Shown here: piece after piece, positions 30,041-40,718 of the stretch
Position numbering within the stretch: the first letter of the stretch is position 1
Layout of the letters: every line of letters begins with the position of its first letter
Assembly (NCBI RefSeq): GCF_947172395.1
Contig: NC_069084.1
Location: 7,007,107 to 7,071,106, forward strand
Length of the DNA: 64,000 bases
From: Bicyclus anynana
Lineage: Eukaryota; Arthropoda; Insecta; Lepidoptera; Nymphalidae
Reading direction: 5' to 3'
Translations under genes and position numbers: made by a program
Notes under the pieces: generated by a model
Told to the model about the DNA's origin: nothing
The model's database searches: none
What the model saw: the letters and a program-made list of their open reading frames with translations, nothing else

Positions 30041-30704
30041 AAGATATAACGTAAAAGTATCGCAACTTGATTGGAGAATTTGCTGCAGCGTCAAAACATT
30101 AGTTACGTTTACCCAAACATGTATAGGTCGGTCATCGGTCACCATAGAGCATAGAATATTGTTTTCTTGCCGCCTAGCCACATTAGAGCAGAGTAGAGGA
30201 TTATAGCTCCATATCCTATAAAGAGTGAGACCTCACTCTGCAGTCAGCCGTTAAAATGGTCTAATAATGAATTAATAGTTTCAATAATCAAGTTTTTTAA
30301 ATATATTTCTAAAAGCTACTATAGTAGGTATGGCCCTTAAGGGATGAATCCACCTCGGGACGTGGGTTAATCAAGAGACTTGCAAAAGTTATTTCAATAG
30401 TAATCACTTCATACCAAGACGAGAACTAGACGAGATAGTTACAATTCAATATTTGCTCTGCCGTGTAGTTTGCCGAGGGGGGTGTGGCCTACTTGTAAAG
30501 GAATTTCTCGAAAGGAATTGTCAAACAATCTTAGCCCAAGTTTGTAACCAGAGATTGATGGAAGTTGGGAGTTTGCACTTTGGAGCACGATAATGAATTA
30601 TTAAACGTGTGTTTCAATCACATGTACATCTTTATTGATAAGTATAAAGTTTGTTTTGTTAGTTTCTGTAGATCGTCCAATAAACAAATTTTATATAGGT
30701 CGTT
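30041..30704. other. No gene or recognised repeat
   Basis: Small inverted pairs (GAGTGA...TCACTC near 30220-30236; AATTTCTCGAAAGGAATT near 30502) are too short to interpret. Confidence 0.4.
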
Positions 30705-30890
30705 GGGGTCGCTAACTATGGAGAGAATAAGAATGTTCAGAGTCACACAGCGGGCGATGGAACGAGCTATGTTAGGAGTATCTCTACGTGATCGAGTCAG
30801 AAAAGGGGAGATCCGCAGAAGAACAAAAGTCACCGACATAGCTCAACGAGTTGAAGTGGCAATGCTAGTTCGAAGAGCCAATAATATGAA
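30705..30890 (+). pseudogene. RTE-1 fragment
   Basis: GCTAACTATGGAGAGAATAA to AGTTCGAAGAGCC matches 53481-53660: FRVTQRAMERAMLGVSLRDR, then RRRTKVTDIAQRV. Similarity ends after AATGCTAGTTCGAAGA, with a deletion of the WQWAGHI part. The frame is open but truncated at both ends. Confidence 0.78.
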
Positions 30891-31254
30891 GTGTATGTAT
30901 TTTTTAATATATAAAATATATAATAGAAAACTATATTAAAATAAATAACTAAATTATTAACTAATTAATATACATACCCATACCAAACTTTAGCTTTCTA
31001 GTTTTAACAGACTTTTCAATTAACAACGGAATTAGTACGGATTTTTCGATTTCCAATTACGTTTTATAAGTTGGTCGACCATTACTCTTTAAACAGCAAT
31101 TGCTTCTTAGTTGTTATAGTTTTCCTTGTAATTTCATAATATTCTACCTTCGTGATTTTTTCACGTATCCATAAACAACCGTTTAGCCGGTAGAGGGTGG
31201 GGACACTTGACTCTAACAAAAATTAGCTCCTAAAAGCTTATTATTTTACAAACA

Positions 31255-31439
31255 GAGGGCCTAGTGGCAGTTTAATACTGTGACGATTGCGTTAACGTAA
31301 ACGCGAATTTCTAAGGAATCGAAACAGCGCCATCTAGTGGCACTACTGCTTAACTGTTTCAATTACATATAAATTCGCGTTTACGTTAACGCGATAGTAA
31401 CAGTATGAACACATTGAAAACTCCCACTAGGCACACAGA
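31255..31439. mobile_element. MITE, ends GGGCCTAGTGGCAGTTT
   Basis: The left arm (GGGCCTAGTGGCAGTTT...GCGTTAACGTAAACGCG) pairs with the right arm (CGCGTTTACGTTAACGCG...AACTCCCACTAGGCAC). The loop contains CAGCGCCATCTAGTGGCACT. ACAGA lies at both outer ends here, but also at the right end of the copy at 57162, so it may belong to the element. Confidence 0.7.
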
Positions 31440-31687
31440 TAATAAATATAGCTACCAAATGAAAACTTTACTGAATATTTTTTCCAGCGCACAGAACATC
31501 ATAATAAATTACATCAATGTACTGTCCACGGGTAATTTAACTGTATTTTATTGTAGCTGTATGGCCTATCCTCTAAACCGGCGGGTCAAATAAGTGGTAC
31601 TAACTCGGAACGATGTGATGAAGCTCGTAGCGTTAAGACGATCCTAATGACCTAAAGACATTAAACAAACACTCAGTATATTAACAA

Positions 31688-31742
31688 CTGGCTGACCTCC
31701 CGCGGTTTCACTCGCGTCGTTCCTATTCATCTTGGTTAGTTT
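31688..31742 (-). mobile_element. Helitron 3'-end fragment
   Basis: CTGGCTGACCTCCCGCGGTT with TTCACTCGCGTCGTTCC is a mutated form of the CTAGCTGACGCC-type 3' end. It stops at the ATC repeat of the adjoining RTE end. Confidence 0.5.
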
Positions 31743-31744
31743 TT

Positions 31745-31749
31745 CACTC

Positions 31750-31781
<32 letters not shown>

Positions 31782-31975
31782 GGATGGAACAACGGATGGA
31801 CGTCCACTGCTGAAAAGCGGCCTTCCAAACACCCGCCGTCGCCGATTTCGAATTAGGTATCGACCCGCAAGCATCTAGCGGCTCCCTGCGAACCGCTGGA
31901 TTCTTCAGTCCACCTAAGGGGGGTCAACCAACAATGAACTTTCCGGTGCGGGTCACCGTTTCAGCACTTTGGGAC
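31745..31975 (-). pseudogene. RTE-1-like 3' end, diverged
   Basis: (ATC)n at 31747-31779 is the element's ATG/GAT-repeat tail. It is followed by GATGGACGTCCACTGCTG, AGGTATCGACCCGCAAGC and CAGTCCACCTAAGGGGGGTC, the reverse complement of the RTE C-terminal coding end with many changes. Confidence 0.65.
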
Positions 31976-31986
31976 ACCAATATCAG

Positions 31987-32165
31987 ATCATCATCATCAT
32001 ATCAGCCGATGGACGTCCACTGCAGGACATAGGCCTTTTGTAGGGACTTCCAAACATCACGATACTGAGCCACCTGCATCCAGCGAATCCCTGCGCCTCG
32101 CTTGTTGTCGTCAGTCCACCTGGTGGGGGGTCGACCAACACCGCGCTTACTAGCGCAACATCAGA
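31987..32165 (-). pseudogene. RTE-1 3' end
   Basis: ATCATCATCATATCAGCCGA, TGGACGTCCACTGCAGGACA, then CATCCAGCGAATCCCTGCGC and CAGTCCACCTGGTGGGGGGT are the reverse complement of the 53.7-53.86 kb end. It lies directly beside another RTE end in the same orientation. Confidence 0.75.
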
Positions 32166-32431
32166 TATCATGTTATATATCAGAAACTATAACCTAACAT
32201 GCTAGAGACACGAAAGTGTGACACGACTTAGCTTCCTTGTTACGGGCTGCTACTAAGAAGTTCTTGGTTAGGTTAGGGGCCAATCATCATTATTTCTAGG
32301 CGAACCAATCTGTTCAACATTTGACGAACAAGGTATTTAAACAATTGGATGAACTGTATACCTAACTGTACACTTCTATAGTGTGTTAAAATAATTAGTT
32401 TTAAAATAATTAGTTTTTCTTCGTCATTAAC

Positions 32432-32635
32432 AACCGATTTTGAGCACGAATCTTCTCTTAGAATGAGTGAAGTTAGACTAATAGTCGACCACGCTGGCCC
32501 AATGCGGATTGGCAGACTTCACATATGTAGCGAATTAAGAAAATTCTCAGGTATACAGGTTTCTTCACGATGTCTTCACCGTTTAAGACACGTGATATTT
32601 AATTTGCTAATAACTAACTAGGCTAACACGGCTCT
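32432..32635 (-). mobile_element. SINE-A with internal deletion
   Basis: AGCACGAATCTTCTCTTAGA, CCAATGCGGATTGGCAGACT and AAGACACGTGATATTTAATT, then a jump to GGCTAACACGGC, the outer end of the head. The B-box part is deleted. Confidence 0.83.
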
Positions 32636-32737
32636 CAGTTTTGCTTCCATTCACAGTATTTAGTTTGCAGGAAATTCGAAACGAATTCACCAAATGTTAA
32701 AAGTTGTACTGCATTACTAAGGTGCTAAAAGACACCG

Positions 32738-33130
32738 GTGAAAATACGCGCCAAGCTAAACATTCGTAGTGTATATAACGCTGGATACCTGACTTCCCGT
32801 TGGCTTGGCATCGCTGCCAATTCTAAAGAGACTGCACAGTACCAGAATGTACAATTCCACGTCCCACTACACTTTGAAAGTAGTTTTTGTTTACACCATG
32901 ATCGCGGGTATCCTTACCAAGTTTGGCAACCGCATTTGTTTGGGAAAACTAATAAGAAAATACTTTTGAATAAAATCTTTACTCCCACTCCTATTGAAAC
33001 AGCGTTCATTCATCTACTTATCAGAAAGAATATAAGAGAAAGTCCAAAAATAGCTCGCTTTTATTATACTTCTGTGAAACGCTATACAAAATTTACGCTT
33101 AGACAACCTTTCACATTCATAAATACGTAA
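32738..33130 (+). CDS. Hypothetical ORF, unrecognised
   Basis: The longest ORF outside recognised repeats, apparently 130 residues from an alternative start (MKIRAKLNIRSVYNAGYLTS...). It includes VWQPHLFGKTNKKILLNKIF and ends RQPFTFINT. Basic, with no signal peptide and no domain I recognise; codon use is AT-driven. The first ATG near 32729 is out of frame or very close, so the start is uncertain. It could be a chance ORF or a relic of an unknown element. I infer no function. Confidence 0.15.
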   Translation: MKIRAKLNIRSVYNAGYLTSRWLGIAANSKETAQYQNVQFHVPLHFESSFCLHHDRGYPYQVWQPHLFGKTNKKILLNKIFTPTPIETAFIHLLIRKNIRESPKIARFYYTSVKRYTKFTLRQPFTFINT

Positions 33131-33846
33131 CTTGTAAAAAAATCATCGCCACTTTAAATGTACGAGAGATAATCTAAAAAAATATTTTTTTTTTTATTTA
33201 TTTATTTATTTATTAGCATATCTTGCTTACATACTCATGCTAAATTACAACTTCATATGCTATATGTGTATATGAAGTTATATTAATAATAACATCCTGT
33301 ATATATTTGTAAAACAGTATATTATTAGTTTTGACATAATTATTTTGTATTTATGACAATTTTAAAATAATAGTTTAGTCAGTAGGTATATCATCTTTCC
33401 AAAACGTTCAGCAATTCAATAAAAATATTAAAACTACAATAGTTTGTAAACTTTTTTATAGTTGGCAAAACTTCACGTTCCATTTTTATATGAAACCATT
33501 CGTATGTTTAGTCGAACAAAGAAATTGTTTATTTTTCATTTGCAGAGGAAACTCCTAAATGACCCAACGTTTAGGTACTGTCTAGGCCATTGTTCTTTTT
33601 ATTTATAAAAACTTCACTAAACTGCTGGAAATGGAAACATTTCTGTTTGTAAATATCTATGTTGAAAATTTTCGTGAACAGCTACATCGTTTGCGATTCT
33701 AAAACAACAATTTGGGATAGTCAAAGAGATAAACAGTGAAACTATCTAATCAATCATCAATCAATCAATCATCGTGTTTTTCAGATAGCCAACCAATATT
33801 TATAATTTTTTTGACTAATATTCACAGGTCTAAAATAACATACTTA
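33131..33846. other. AT-rich spacer with TTTA microsatellite
   Basis: A TTTA/ATTT array sits at about 33187-33217. ATCA-type repeats lie near 33745-33775. Nothing else is recognised. Confidence 0.5.
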
Positions 33847-34286
33847 ATAGACTAAGAGCCAGTGAACCCCAGACCTTCGTCATTTTATAAAAGCTGAAAG
33901 TTTTTCAGCTCATGCTCCTATTGTATACAGTACGACAATCAATTATGCAGTTTGGATCGTAGTGGCTTTGGGAGGTAGCAGGCTTTAAGGAACTAGACAT
34001 TTTATCTTGTTTTTTTTCGGCATAATATGTCAAAAGATGAGAAATCATATTCCCAGTCGCACTTAGCTTCGCGGCAACCCTTCGGATAACACTATTTAAT
34101 TTGAAACTTCAAGGGACTAGCGAAGGAACTATACTTTATTCTTAGACGGTATAGGGTCTGGATCCCAAAGCCATCACCCGACTCCATAATTGGCTACCGT
34201 ACTTACTTATGGTAGGAGCATGAGATGACAAACTTTGAGCTATTATAAAATGACGAAGGTCAGGGGTGCACGGGCTCTTCGTCTAT
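33847..34286. mobile_element. DNA transposon remnant with about 125-bp inverted repeats
   Basis: The left arm (GACTAAGAGCCAGTGAACCC, GACCTTCGTCATTTTATAAA, CTCATGCTCCTA, GTGGCTTTGGGA) pairs along its length with the right arm (TCCCAAAGCCATCACC, TAGGAGCATGAGATGA, ATTATAAAATGACGAAGGTC, GGGCTCTTCGTC). The inner 190 bp is unique and non-coding. The arms are about 80% alike by eye. Confidence 0.72.
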
Positions 34287-34645
34287 AATAATACATCTAA
34301 GGAAAAAAGATGTCTAGTAAAACAGAACTTAAGATTCACTGGCGTCTGCTAATAAAATATTTTCCGTACCTATTAATGTACTTTCTTCAGAAATTAAAAA
34401 AAAAAATACGTGTGGTACTCGGGGACTGCCGCGGACTATCGCATAGTATTATTTATCAACTTATGCAATTTTAATTGTTTATTTATTTTATTAAAGCAGT
34501 ATTTTTTCTTTACAAACGAATAAAAAATAAAAGAATAAATAAATAAAAAAATTAAAAATGTTTTTACGTTGAACTGGAAAAGACTTCTGGTTTCCTTTTT
34601 CCTTTTCCTGATTGCCACTTAGTTTCACACCACTTTTCACCACTT

Positions 34646-34806
34646 AAGGTCGCCATTGACGGTCAATTATTCACGTTTCTGTAAAGCAAACGGCAGTACC
34701 CACACGGCATACTATACAAGTCATGTACGCAGTGACCAACACACGATCAATTATAGTCGTGGGTGCTACAGAAACGTGAGAATAATTGCCCGTTTGTGGC
34801 TAGCAG
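34646..34806. mobile_element. Small foldback element
   Basis: GGTCAATTATTCACGTTTCT at the left pairs with AGAAACGTGAGAATAATTGC at the right (a two-base gap in one arm). The interior is about 80 bp. Confidence 0.5.
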
Positions 34807-35527
34807 TTGAGTCGATATGATAACGTCGAAATGTGTTAACTTGATGCACTAGGGTGTTATTTTCTTAACGGAATTTCTTGATTCGGTCGCCACGCTCAAA
34901 GCCCGCGATAAAAGCTATACAATAGCCTAAAAATTTGTCTCCTCTTACTAAAGTCACCTTACGTTAATTAAAAACTGTCTAGATACCGTATACTTAAAGT
35001 TATATTAAATCATCCGAGGAAGTGGAAAGTTGTATCGAAACTGGGGAACTCTGTTAAAAGATACAAGATTTTCCTCAACAGGTATTAAATTAAAATTCGC
35101 AAGTAAACCTGAAACTTCGGTGAATAGTTTGAAAGTCTTCTTATGAACTACATGATACGGAAATTTATCTTAGAACGGTTATACTTAAACGTTTAAATAT
35201 AAATACATATATTGTAACTATTTTTTACACGCTTCACTTGTGACTATGTAAGAAAATCTTGGAATCTTAATTTGACCCACTTTCCAGTCTTCGATTAGGA
35301 TAAAATTTAGCACACGCTCTGAATTGTGATGACAATACATGACTAGTTAAGAAACGCCATTACAAATCCAATATGGCAGCCTCCTCAAGATGGCGGACTG
35401 GATATGGATATCAAATAAAAGTGTATGTTACAATGTATTCAGCACATTCATTTATGTGCTGAAATACATTGTACAAATTAAAAAATATGGAAATATTTTT
35501 GAGCTAAGTCGCAATCTTCTACTACAC
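34807..35527. other. No gene or recognised repeat
   Basis: AT-rich. TGCTGAAATACATTGTAC / GTTACAATGTATTCAGCACA form a short inverted pair around 35430-35475. Confidence 0.45.
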
Positions 35528-35839
35528 TTTTTTTTTTTTTATTCTTTACAAGTTAGCCCTTGACTACAATCTCACCTGATGGTAAGTGATGATGTAATCT
35601 AAGATGGAAGCGGGCTAACTTGTTAGGAGGAGGATGAAATTCCACACTCCCGGAACCGGAACGCTATATCGCTTGGCGGTACGTTTTTGTCGGTAGGGTG
35701 GTAACCAGCCACGGCCGAAGCCTCCCACCAGCTAGACCTAGACCAATTAAGAAAAACCTCAATCGGCCTAGCCGGGGATCGAACCCAGGACCTCCGTCAA
35801 TAAATCCACCGCGCATACCACTGCGCCACGGAGGCCGTC
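35528..35839 (-). mobile_element. SINE-B, full length
   Basis: A T run on the left (poly-A on the element strand), CCCTTGACTACAATCTCACC, GGTACGTTTTTGTCGGTAGG, then the head complement ACTGCGCCACGGAGGCCGTC at the right. Confidence 0.95.
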
Positions 35840-36349
35840 AAAACACGCAGCATATTTCATAGCTAGATGAATTATGTTACACCCTGATTTAAAAATACAT
35901 CAGACTTCATCATGTTCCAAATTCGACTAACTGACGGAAATAAATACTGAATTAACAAACCTTTCTGATCTAGCAAAATGATGGAAATTTTGAATTACCA
36001 GTTCCCTTAACTGTTGTTAACTTAACTTAACGTAGTTTACTCAATAATTCTGTTTTGTTTTTCCAACCTGTTTGTATAAATCCTAAGTCCTTGGTCCTCC
36101 TATAGACCTCTATTCTATTTAAAAAAAAACTAAATTTTTTTGTTTATTTTTTTCTTTGTCTCTGGACCTTTTCCACACCTAGCCACGATGGCTGTTTTAC
36201 GTAAGTCCGTTGATCCTAACCCACAATGTTACACAGTTAACACAGTTACTCCATCCAGCTTAGGTCGCTTCTGAAGCATAGCAGGTCATCCAGTGAACGC
36301 CTCATGAAATGTAGCTAGGGAGCCAATATAATAGGTATTATTCCTCTTA
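35840..36349. other. No gene or recognised repeat
   Basis: AT-rich, with no ORF of note. Confidence 0.45.
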
Positions 36350-36912
36350 TTAATTGATTATAAAACACGGCTAAAACTCACGTGATATTAGCACGGAGTA
36401 TGTCCAACTAGTTTCGAACCCATTCGAGGCCTTTAGTCATGAGCTGGTTCTTGCAACGCGACACGATCCAAACTGATCTGAACTGATCCGACGCGCAGCT
36501 GCTCGCATCGCGCGCTGAGAGAGGGGCTTACTGGTAGGGAGTGAAGGTTCCGTTACACTCTCCGACGGTTCATTAATGTCATCTTTATTAGACTCGTCTT
36601 CTTGTAAGCAAACCGAACTAACGCTATCGTGTTCCAATTTTGTTATATGTGACAATAAAAGAAATAGCGGTTTCCACGCTGTCGGCATCAACCATCCATG
36701 ATCCCGATTAAAATTCGGGTGACGAATAATTTCTATTGCTTCTCGTATCTTACGAGGTACTTACTAGAATCTTTTCCCTTGACAATACAGAATTCCTTTT
36801 CCCTGTATGGGTTCGAAACTAGTCGAGCATACTCCGACTTAACATCACGTGAGTTTTAGCCGTGTTTCATAATCAATTAATATGAACTCACGATAGTTTA
36901 AATTCTAAAATT
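36350..36912 (-). mobile_element. Penelope-like retroelement remnant with inverted terminal repeats
   Basis: A minus-strand coding end (see 36437-36780) is followed by a 3' region at 36350-36432 (CACGGCTAAAACTCACGTGA on the plus strand). The same sequence recurs inverted upstream of the coding part at about 36810-36885 (ATCACGTGAGTTTTAGCCGT), continuing to ACTCACGATAGTTTAAATTC near 36910. Penelope-like elements are known for terminal repeats that may be inverted. A further solo end is at 60394-60476. Confidence 0.6.
36437..36780 (-). pseudogene. Penelope-like C-terminal coding remnant
   Basis: On the minus strand, a broken frame reads REAIEIIRHPNFNRDHGW, then TAWKPLF, an acidic linker (EDESNKDDINEPSE) and a basic end (MRAAARRISSDQFGS). 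The R-E-A-I-E-I...NFNRD-x-G...WKP pattern is what I recognise from the C-terminal GIY-YIG endonuclease side of Penelope-like elements. The GIY-YIG core and the RT domain are absent. The last 84 codons are open; a frameshift lies upstream. Confidence 0.55.
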
Positions 36913-37617
36913 ATTCCCTTTTATAATGACATTACATAAATTAAGTAAGATACCTGTAACTTTTGTCCAACACAACAAAAAGACCATTGTAAACTCTTTT
37001 CAAGCCGCTTCATTGAACTTTATAAGCCATTTCCAAAAGGTAACCGAATTTGACAGTGTTCATTACCGCGAAATTTTCCGATGGCGCATCTTAAATTGCT
37101 TCCGAACTTTTATCCAACTCTGGTCGCCTTTAATAAATTCCTTTATCACTTTTTACAAACCAAACTTTCCCTTTATACTTATACAATATAACATGGTTTC
37201 GGTAAAAGAAAACGTAACGGACTAACTAAAGAATACCTCTGAGTTTCAGTGCAAAAGCTCGTATGCTTAATCAAAAATTCACTAACCACACAACGTTCGT
37301 GGTAAGGTAAATCGTTATACCATTCTCTTTGATTAAATTAGAAAGGGGCTTAATAAGCTCTCTTTAATAATAATCAAAAGAATAAATCTATGGTTCGAAA
37401 TGGTGGTTTTAAAGAGAATAACCCCAAGTTCGTTTGTGATCTTTGTAAATGGAAAACGACCTTGTGCAAATTTGCTGAAGTTTTCACTTATCAGTAACTG
37501 GTTTATTAAAAGGGTAAACTTTCAAGGAATTTTCAATGTACCGTAAAGCATGAGACCTAATCCACACTATCGATTTTCTAAAATGGACTTTGAATTAAAA
37601 CTTTACACGCACTTCAA
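36913..37617. other. No firm gene; one 99-codon ORF
   Basis: The ORF at 36926-37225 has no recognised domain and AT-driven composition, and is probably chance. The rest is AT-rich. Confidence 0.35.
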
Positions 37618-37943
37618 TTAGGGCGTAGATTAGATTCCGGCCCGGGTAATGCACCTCCAAATTTTCAGTAGTGTGAATTTTAAGAAATTAAATATCACGT
37701 GTCTCAAACGGTGAAGTAGAACATCGTGAGGAAACCTGATACCAGAGAATTTTCTTAATTCTAGTTAGTTAGGTAGTGGGTGTAGTTTGCCAATCCGCAT
37801 TGGGCCAGCGGCCTTGGCCTAACCACCCTTATTCTAAGACTCTTTCTACCACCACCTACCACCTTTCTTTCTATTTCGGAGACTCGAGCTCAGCAGTGAG
37901 TCGAATATGGGTTGTTGATGATAATGATGATGATGATGATGAT
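37618..37943 (+). mobile_element. SINE-A, head eroded, long GAT tail
   Basis: It starts at AGGGCGTAGATTAGATTCCG (B-box mutated), has the body with a small insertion (GTTAGTTAGGTAGTGGG), and ends GGGTTGTTGATGATAATG plus (GAT)n. First of four SINEs in 1.8 kb. Confidence 0.88.
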
Positions 37944-38056
37944 TGTAGTTTGTATAATTTATTATGTACAATGATGTGGCGTTTGACAATACGAGTTTGT
38001 CAACTTGGTTTTCAAAATAGATCAGACGAACGAAAGCCAATCCTCAAACTCAATCT

Positions 38057-38374
38057 TTTTTTTTTTCATTTTGTACAAGTTAGCCCATGACTACAATCTC
38101 ACCTGATAGTAAGTGATGATGCAATCTAAGATGGAAGCGGGCTAACTTGTATAGGATGACAAACCACACGGTTTCTACACGACATCGTACCGAAACGCTA
38201 AATCGCTTGGCGGTACAGCTTTGTCGGTAGGGTGGTAACTAGCTACGGTCGAAGCCTCCAGCCAGCCAGACCTGGACCAATTAAGAAAACCTCAATCAGC
38301 CCAGGCGGAGATCGAACCCAGGACCTTAGTCATGTAAGTCCACTGCGCGTACCACTGCGCTACGTAGGCCGTCA
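38057..38374 (-). mobile_element. SINE-B, full length
   Basis: A T run, TTAGCCCATGACTACAATCT, CTAAATCGCTTGGCGGTACA, ending ACTGCGCTACGTAGGCCGTC. The head shows several substitutions. Confidence 0.93.
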
Positions 38375-38710
38375 TCTACTATACCGATAGCTCCTGAAAT
38401 GTCGTAAAATTCACGCAACTGGGTCACATTTAACGCCATTCAATATTTGCAGTACAAATAACCTTCATTAACCCTATGTGTGTACGTAAATAAAGTGAAT
38501 GATTCAATTGAGTTCACCAAAACCAACAGCAACAAAAATAGAGAAGCAATTATTGTATGTACCTATGGATATTAAACAATAATATTGAAAAGGGCTAAAT
38601 TCATACGTGTTAACACGAAACTATATAATGATATGCGTTTAACGTGTAGTAAATGCAATTTTCTCTGAGATTACCAAGCACACTTTAGTATTCTATGACC
38701 AACTTGCTCG

Positions 38711-39008
38711 CCAATCCATTTTCGGCTCACTGTTGAGCACGAGTCTCCTCTCAGAATGAGAGGGACTAGGCCAATAGTCCACCACGCTGGCCCAATGCGG
38801 ATTGGCAGACTTCACATATGTAGAGAATTAGAAAATTTCTCAGATTTGCAGGTTTGCTAGCGATGTTTTTCCTTCACCATTTCACACACTTGATATTTAA
38901 TTTCTTAAAATGCACACAACTGAAAAGTTGGAGGTGCATGCCCCGGACCGAATTCGAACCTACGCCCTCCAAATCGAAGGCAGATGTCCTATCCACTGGG
39001 ACATATCC
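38711..39008 (-). mobile_element. SINE-A, full length
   Basis: TTCGGCTCACTGTTGAGCAC, CCAATGCGGATTGGCAGACT, then GAATTCGAACCTACGCC (B-box complement) and TCCTATCCACTGGGACATAT (A-box complement). Confidence 0.92.
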
Positions 39009-39105
39009 ACTGGTCCTGTAGTGGGGCATAAATATAGGCTGTCCAAGGAGGATAATTCAATTACCATAGTTGCCACTACCATATTATATTATCCACGCAC
39101 TTGTA

Positions 39106-39428
39106 AACTCCGTGGCGCACTGGTATACGCGGTGGATTTACAAGACAGGGGTCCTAGGTTCGATCCCCGGCTGGGCCGATTGAGCTTTTCTTAATTGGTC
39201 CAGGTCTGGCTGGTGGAAGGCCGTGGTTAGTTACTACCCTACCGACAAAGACGTACAGCCAAGCGATTTAGCGTTCCGGTATGATATCGTATAGAAACCG
39301 AAAGGGGTGTGGATATTCATTCTCCTCCAAACAAGTTAGCCCACTTCCATCTTAGATTGCATCATCACTTACCATCAGGTGAGATTGTAGTCAAGGGCTA
39401 ACTTGTAAAGAATAAAAAATAAAAAAAG
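39106..39428 (+). mobile_element. SINE-B, nearly full length
   Basis: ACTCCGTGGCGCACTGGTAT, GGTTCGATCCCC, GACAAAGACGTACAGCCAAG, CACTTACCATCAGGTGAGAT and an AAAAATAAAAA tail. The last of the alternating A+, B-, A-, B+ cluster. Confidence 0.93.
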
Positions 39429-40077
39429 ACAATAGAATTATACTGTCGATTTTTTATATGAAAGACTATAATTTAGCGCCTCATTCTTATACCAGTTTAA
39501 TCTTTTACTTTTCGACATTGATGTATTTAATAAAGAACTGGTAAACAATAAACAACAGTATCACATTCAAAGAATCTTACAGTCGCGTGTTGACACAACA
39601 AAAGAATTTAATCGCATTCATTTTCCAACAGTAGGTATGTTTTGTTGAAAGAAAATAATTGGATTTCATTTTATATCTTTGATTCAGCAAGGATTCATTT
39701 ATCCTGCTTAACGAAATGTCACAGTGGAAGGTCGCAGGCATTCATTTTTCATCAGTACCACGCCTGAAGTCAATATTGTATACCAAGTTAAAGGGTATAT
39801 AGTACGAATGGACTGGCGTCTGGTATACAAGAATAAAGTTGTTAGACTAGCTGTTAGATTAGGATTTTACGGAGATTTATTTAATTATTTCTACTTCACC
39901 TAGGTGACTCATCAAAGAATGCTATTCTAACACAAACCTTTTGTTTAGACAGTTTATGATCTAATCTAATGTATACTAAATGTTTAAAGACTATTCATAC
40001 CCAATTTCTAACCTTTAAACGAGCAATTCTCGAAAATTTCGGCATTTTATGAAGTTTAGTATTGTTGTGTTACGAAC
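39429..40077. other. No gene or recognised repeat
   Basis: AT-rich, with no ORF of note. Confidence 0.45.
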
Positions 40078-40442
40078 TAGGGTTCGAGGAATTAAACACC
40101 TGGTGACTTGTATAAGACTTTATTCCACTCCTTAATCCAAGTATCAATACACACTTTCAAACGTAGGCAATTCGTAGTCCATAATCGTAGTCGAGTTCAC
40201 TATAGTTCACTTGTATCACTTAATGTTCACTTCACTCCGTTTCGAAGTTAACTGCCCCGTGCGTCGTCTCCATCGCCTATTCTTCTTCCAGAACAGCTTC
40301 CAGAACATTCTGGGAAGGCCACGCGTGTTGTTTATTCCACGGAGTTCGCCAAATCAGATCAAAACAACTCGAAGATGTAAACAACTTGAATGGGCGAGCG
40401 ATTATGAACCCTTTTTCTGTAGTAATAGGGTTCTCCGTAACA
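40078..40442 (-). mobile_element. Solo LTR of an LTR retrotransposon
   Basis: The 365-bp unit begins TGTTACG and ends CGTAACA, so it has the standard TG...CA ends within a 7-bp terminal inverted repeat. On the minus strand an AATAAA signal (complement at 40129-40134) lies about 55 bases before the end, fixing the orientation. It is GC-richer than its surroundings. There are no internal gag/pol sequences and no second LTR nearby, so it is probably a recombination product. The flanks (GTTG and GTAT) do not form a clean duplication. An 89-codon plus-strand ORF inside it is a shadow. Confidence 0.7.
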
Positions 40443-40534
40443 GTATGTACGGGAGCTTTGGAGGCGATAAATCGATCTAGCTAGGTTTAATTTTTAGAAA
40501 ACGTACCAAAAATACCAGGTCATCCATACTTATA

Positions 40535-40702
40535 TCTGGTATAAAGTGAATTTGTTTGTCTGTTACCCTTTTACAGCTATACCACTAAAACAATTAAAAA
40601 AATGGAAAGCTACTTTATCAGCAAATAATATAGGCTATACTTTATCCTCATATTCGTACAGAAACGGTAAATATGCGGTTGAAACCGCGACACGTCCGCT
40701 AG
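40535..40702 (+). mobile_element. Complete short Helitron (TC...CTAG), 168 bp
   Basis: It starts A|TCTGGTATAAAGTG and ends GACACGTCCGCTAG|T. Its interior has ATAGGCTATACTTTATCCTC. Its CTAG end faces that of the next Helitron, 16 bp away. Confidence 0.75.
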
Positions 40703-40718
40703 TATGTTTTATAGTAAA

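Noticed and set aside
40211..40480. 89-codon plus-strand ORF
   Set aside because: It lies inside the solo LTR and opposite its orientation.
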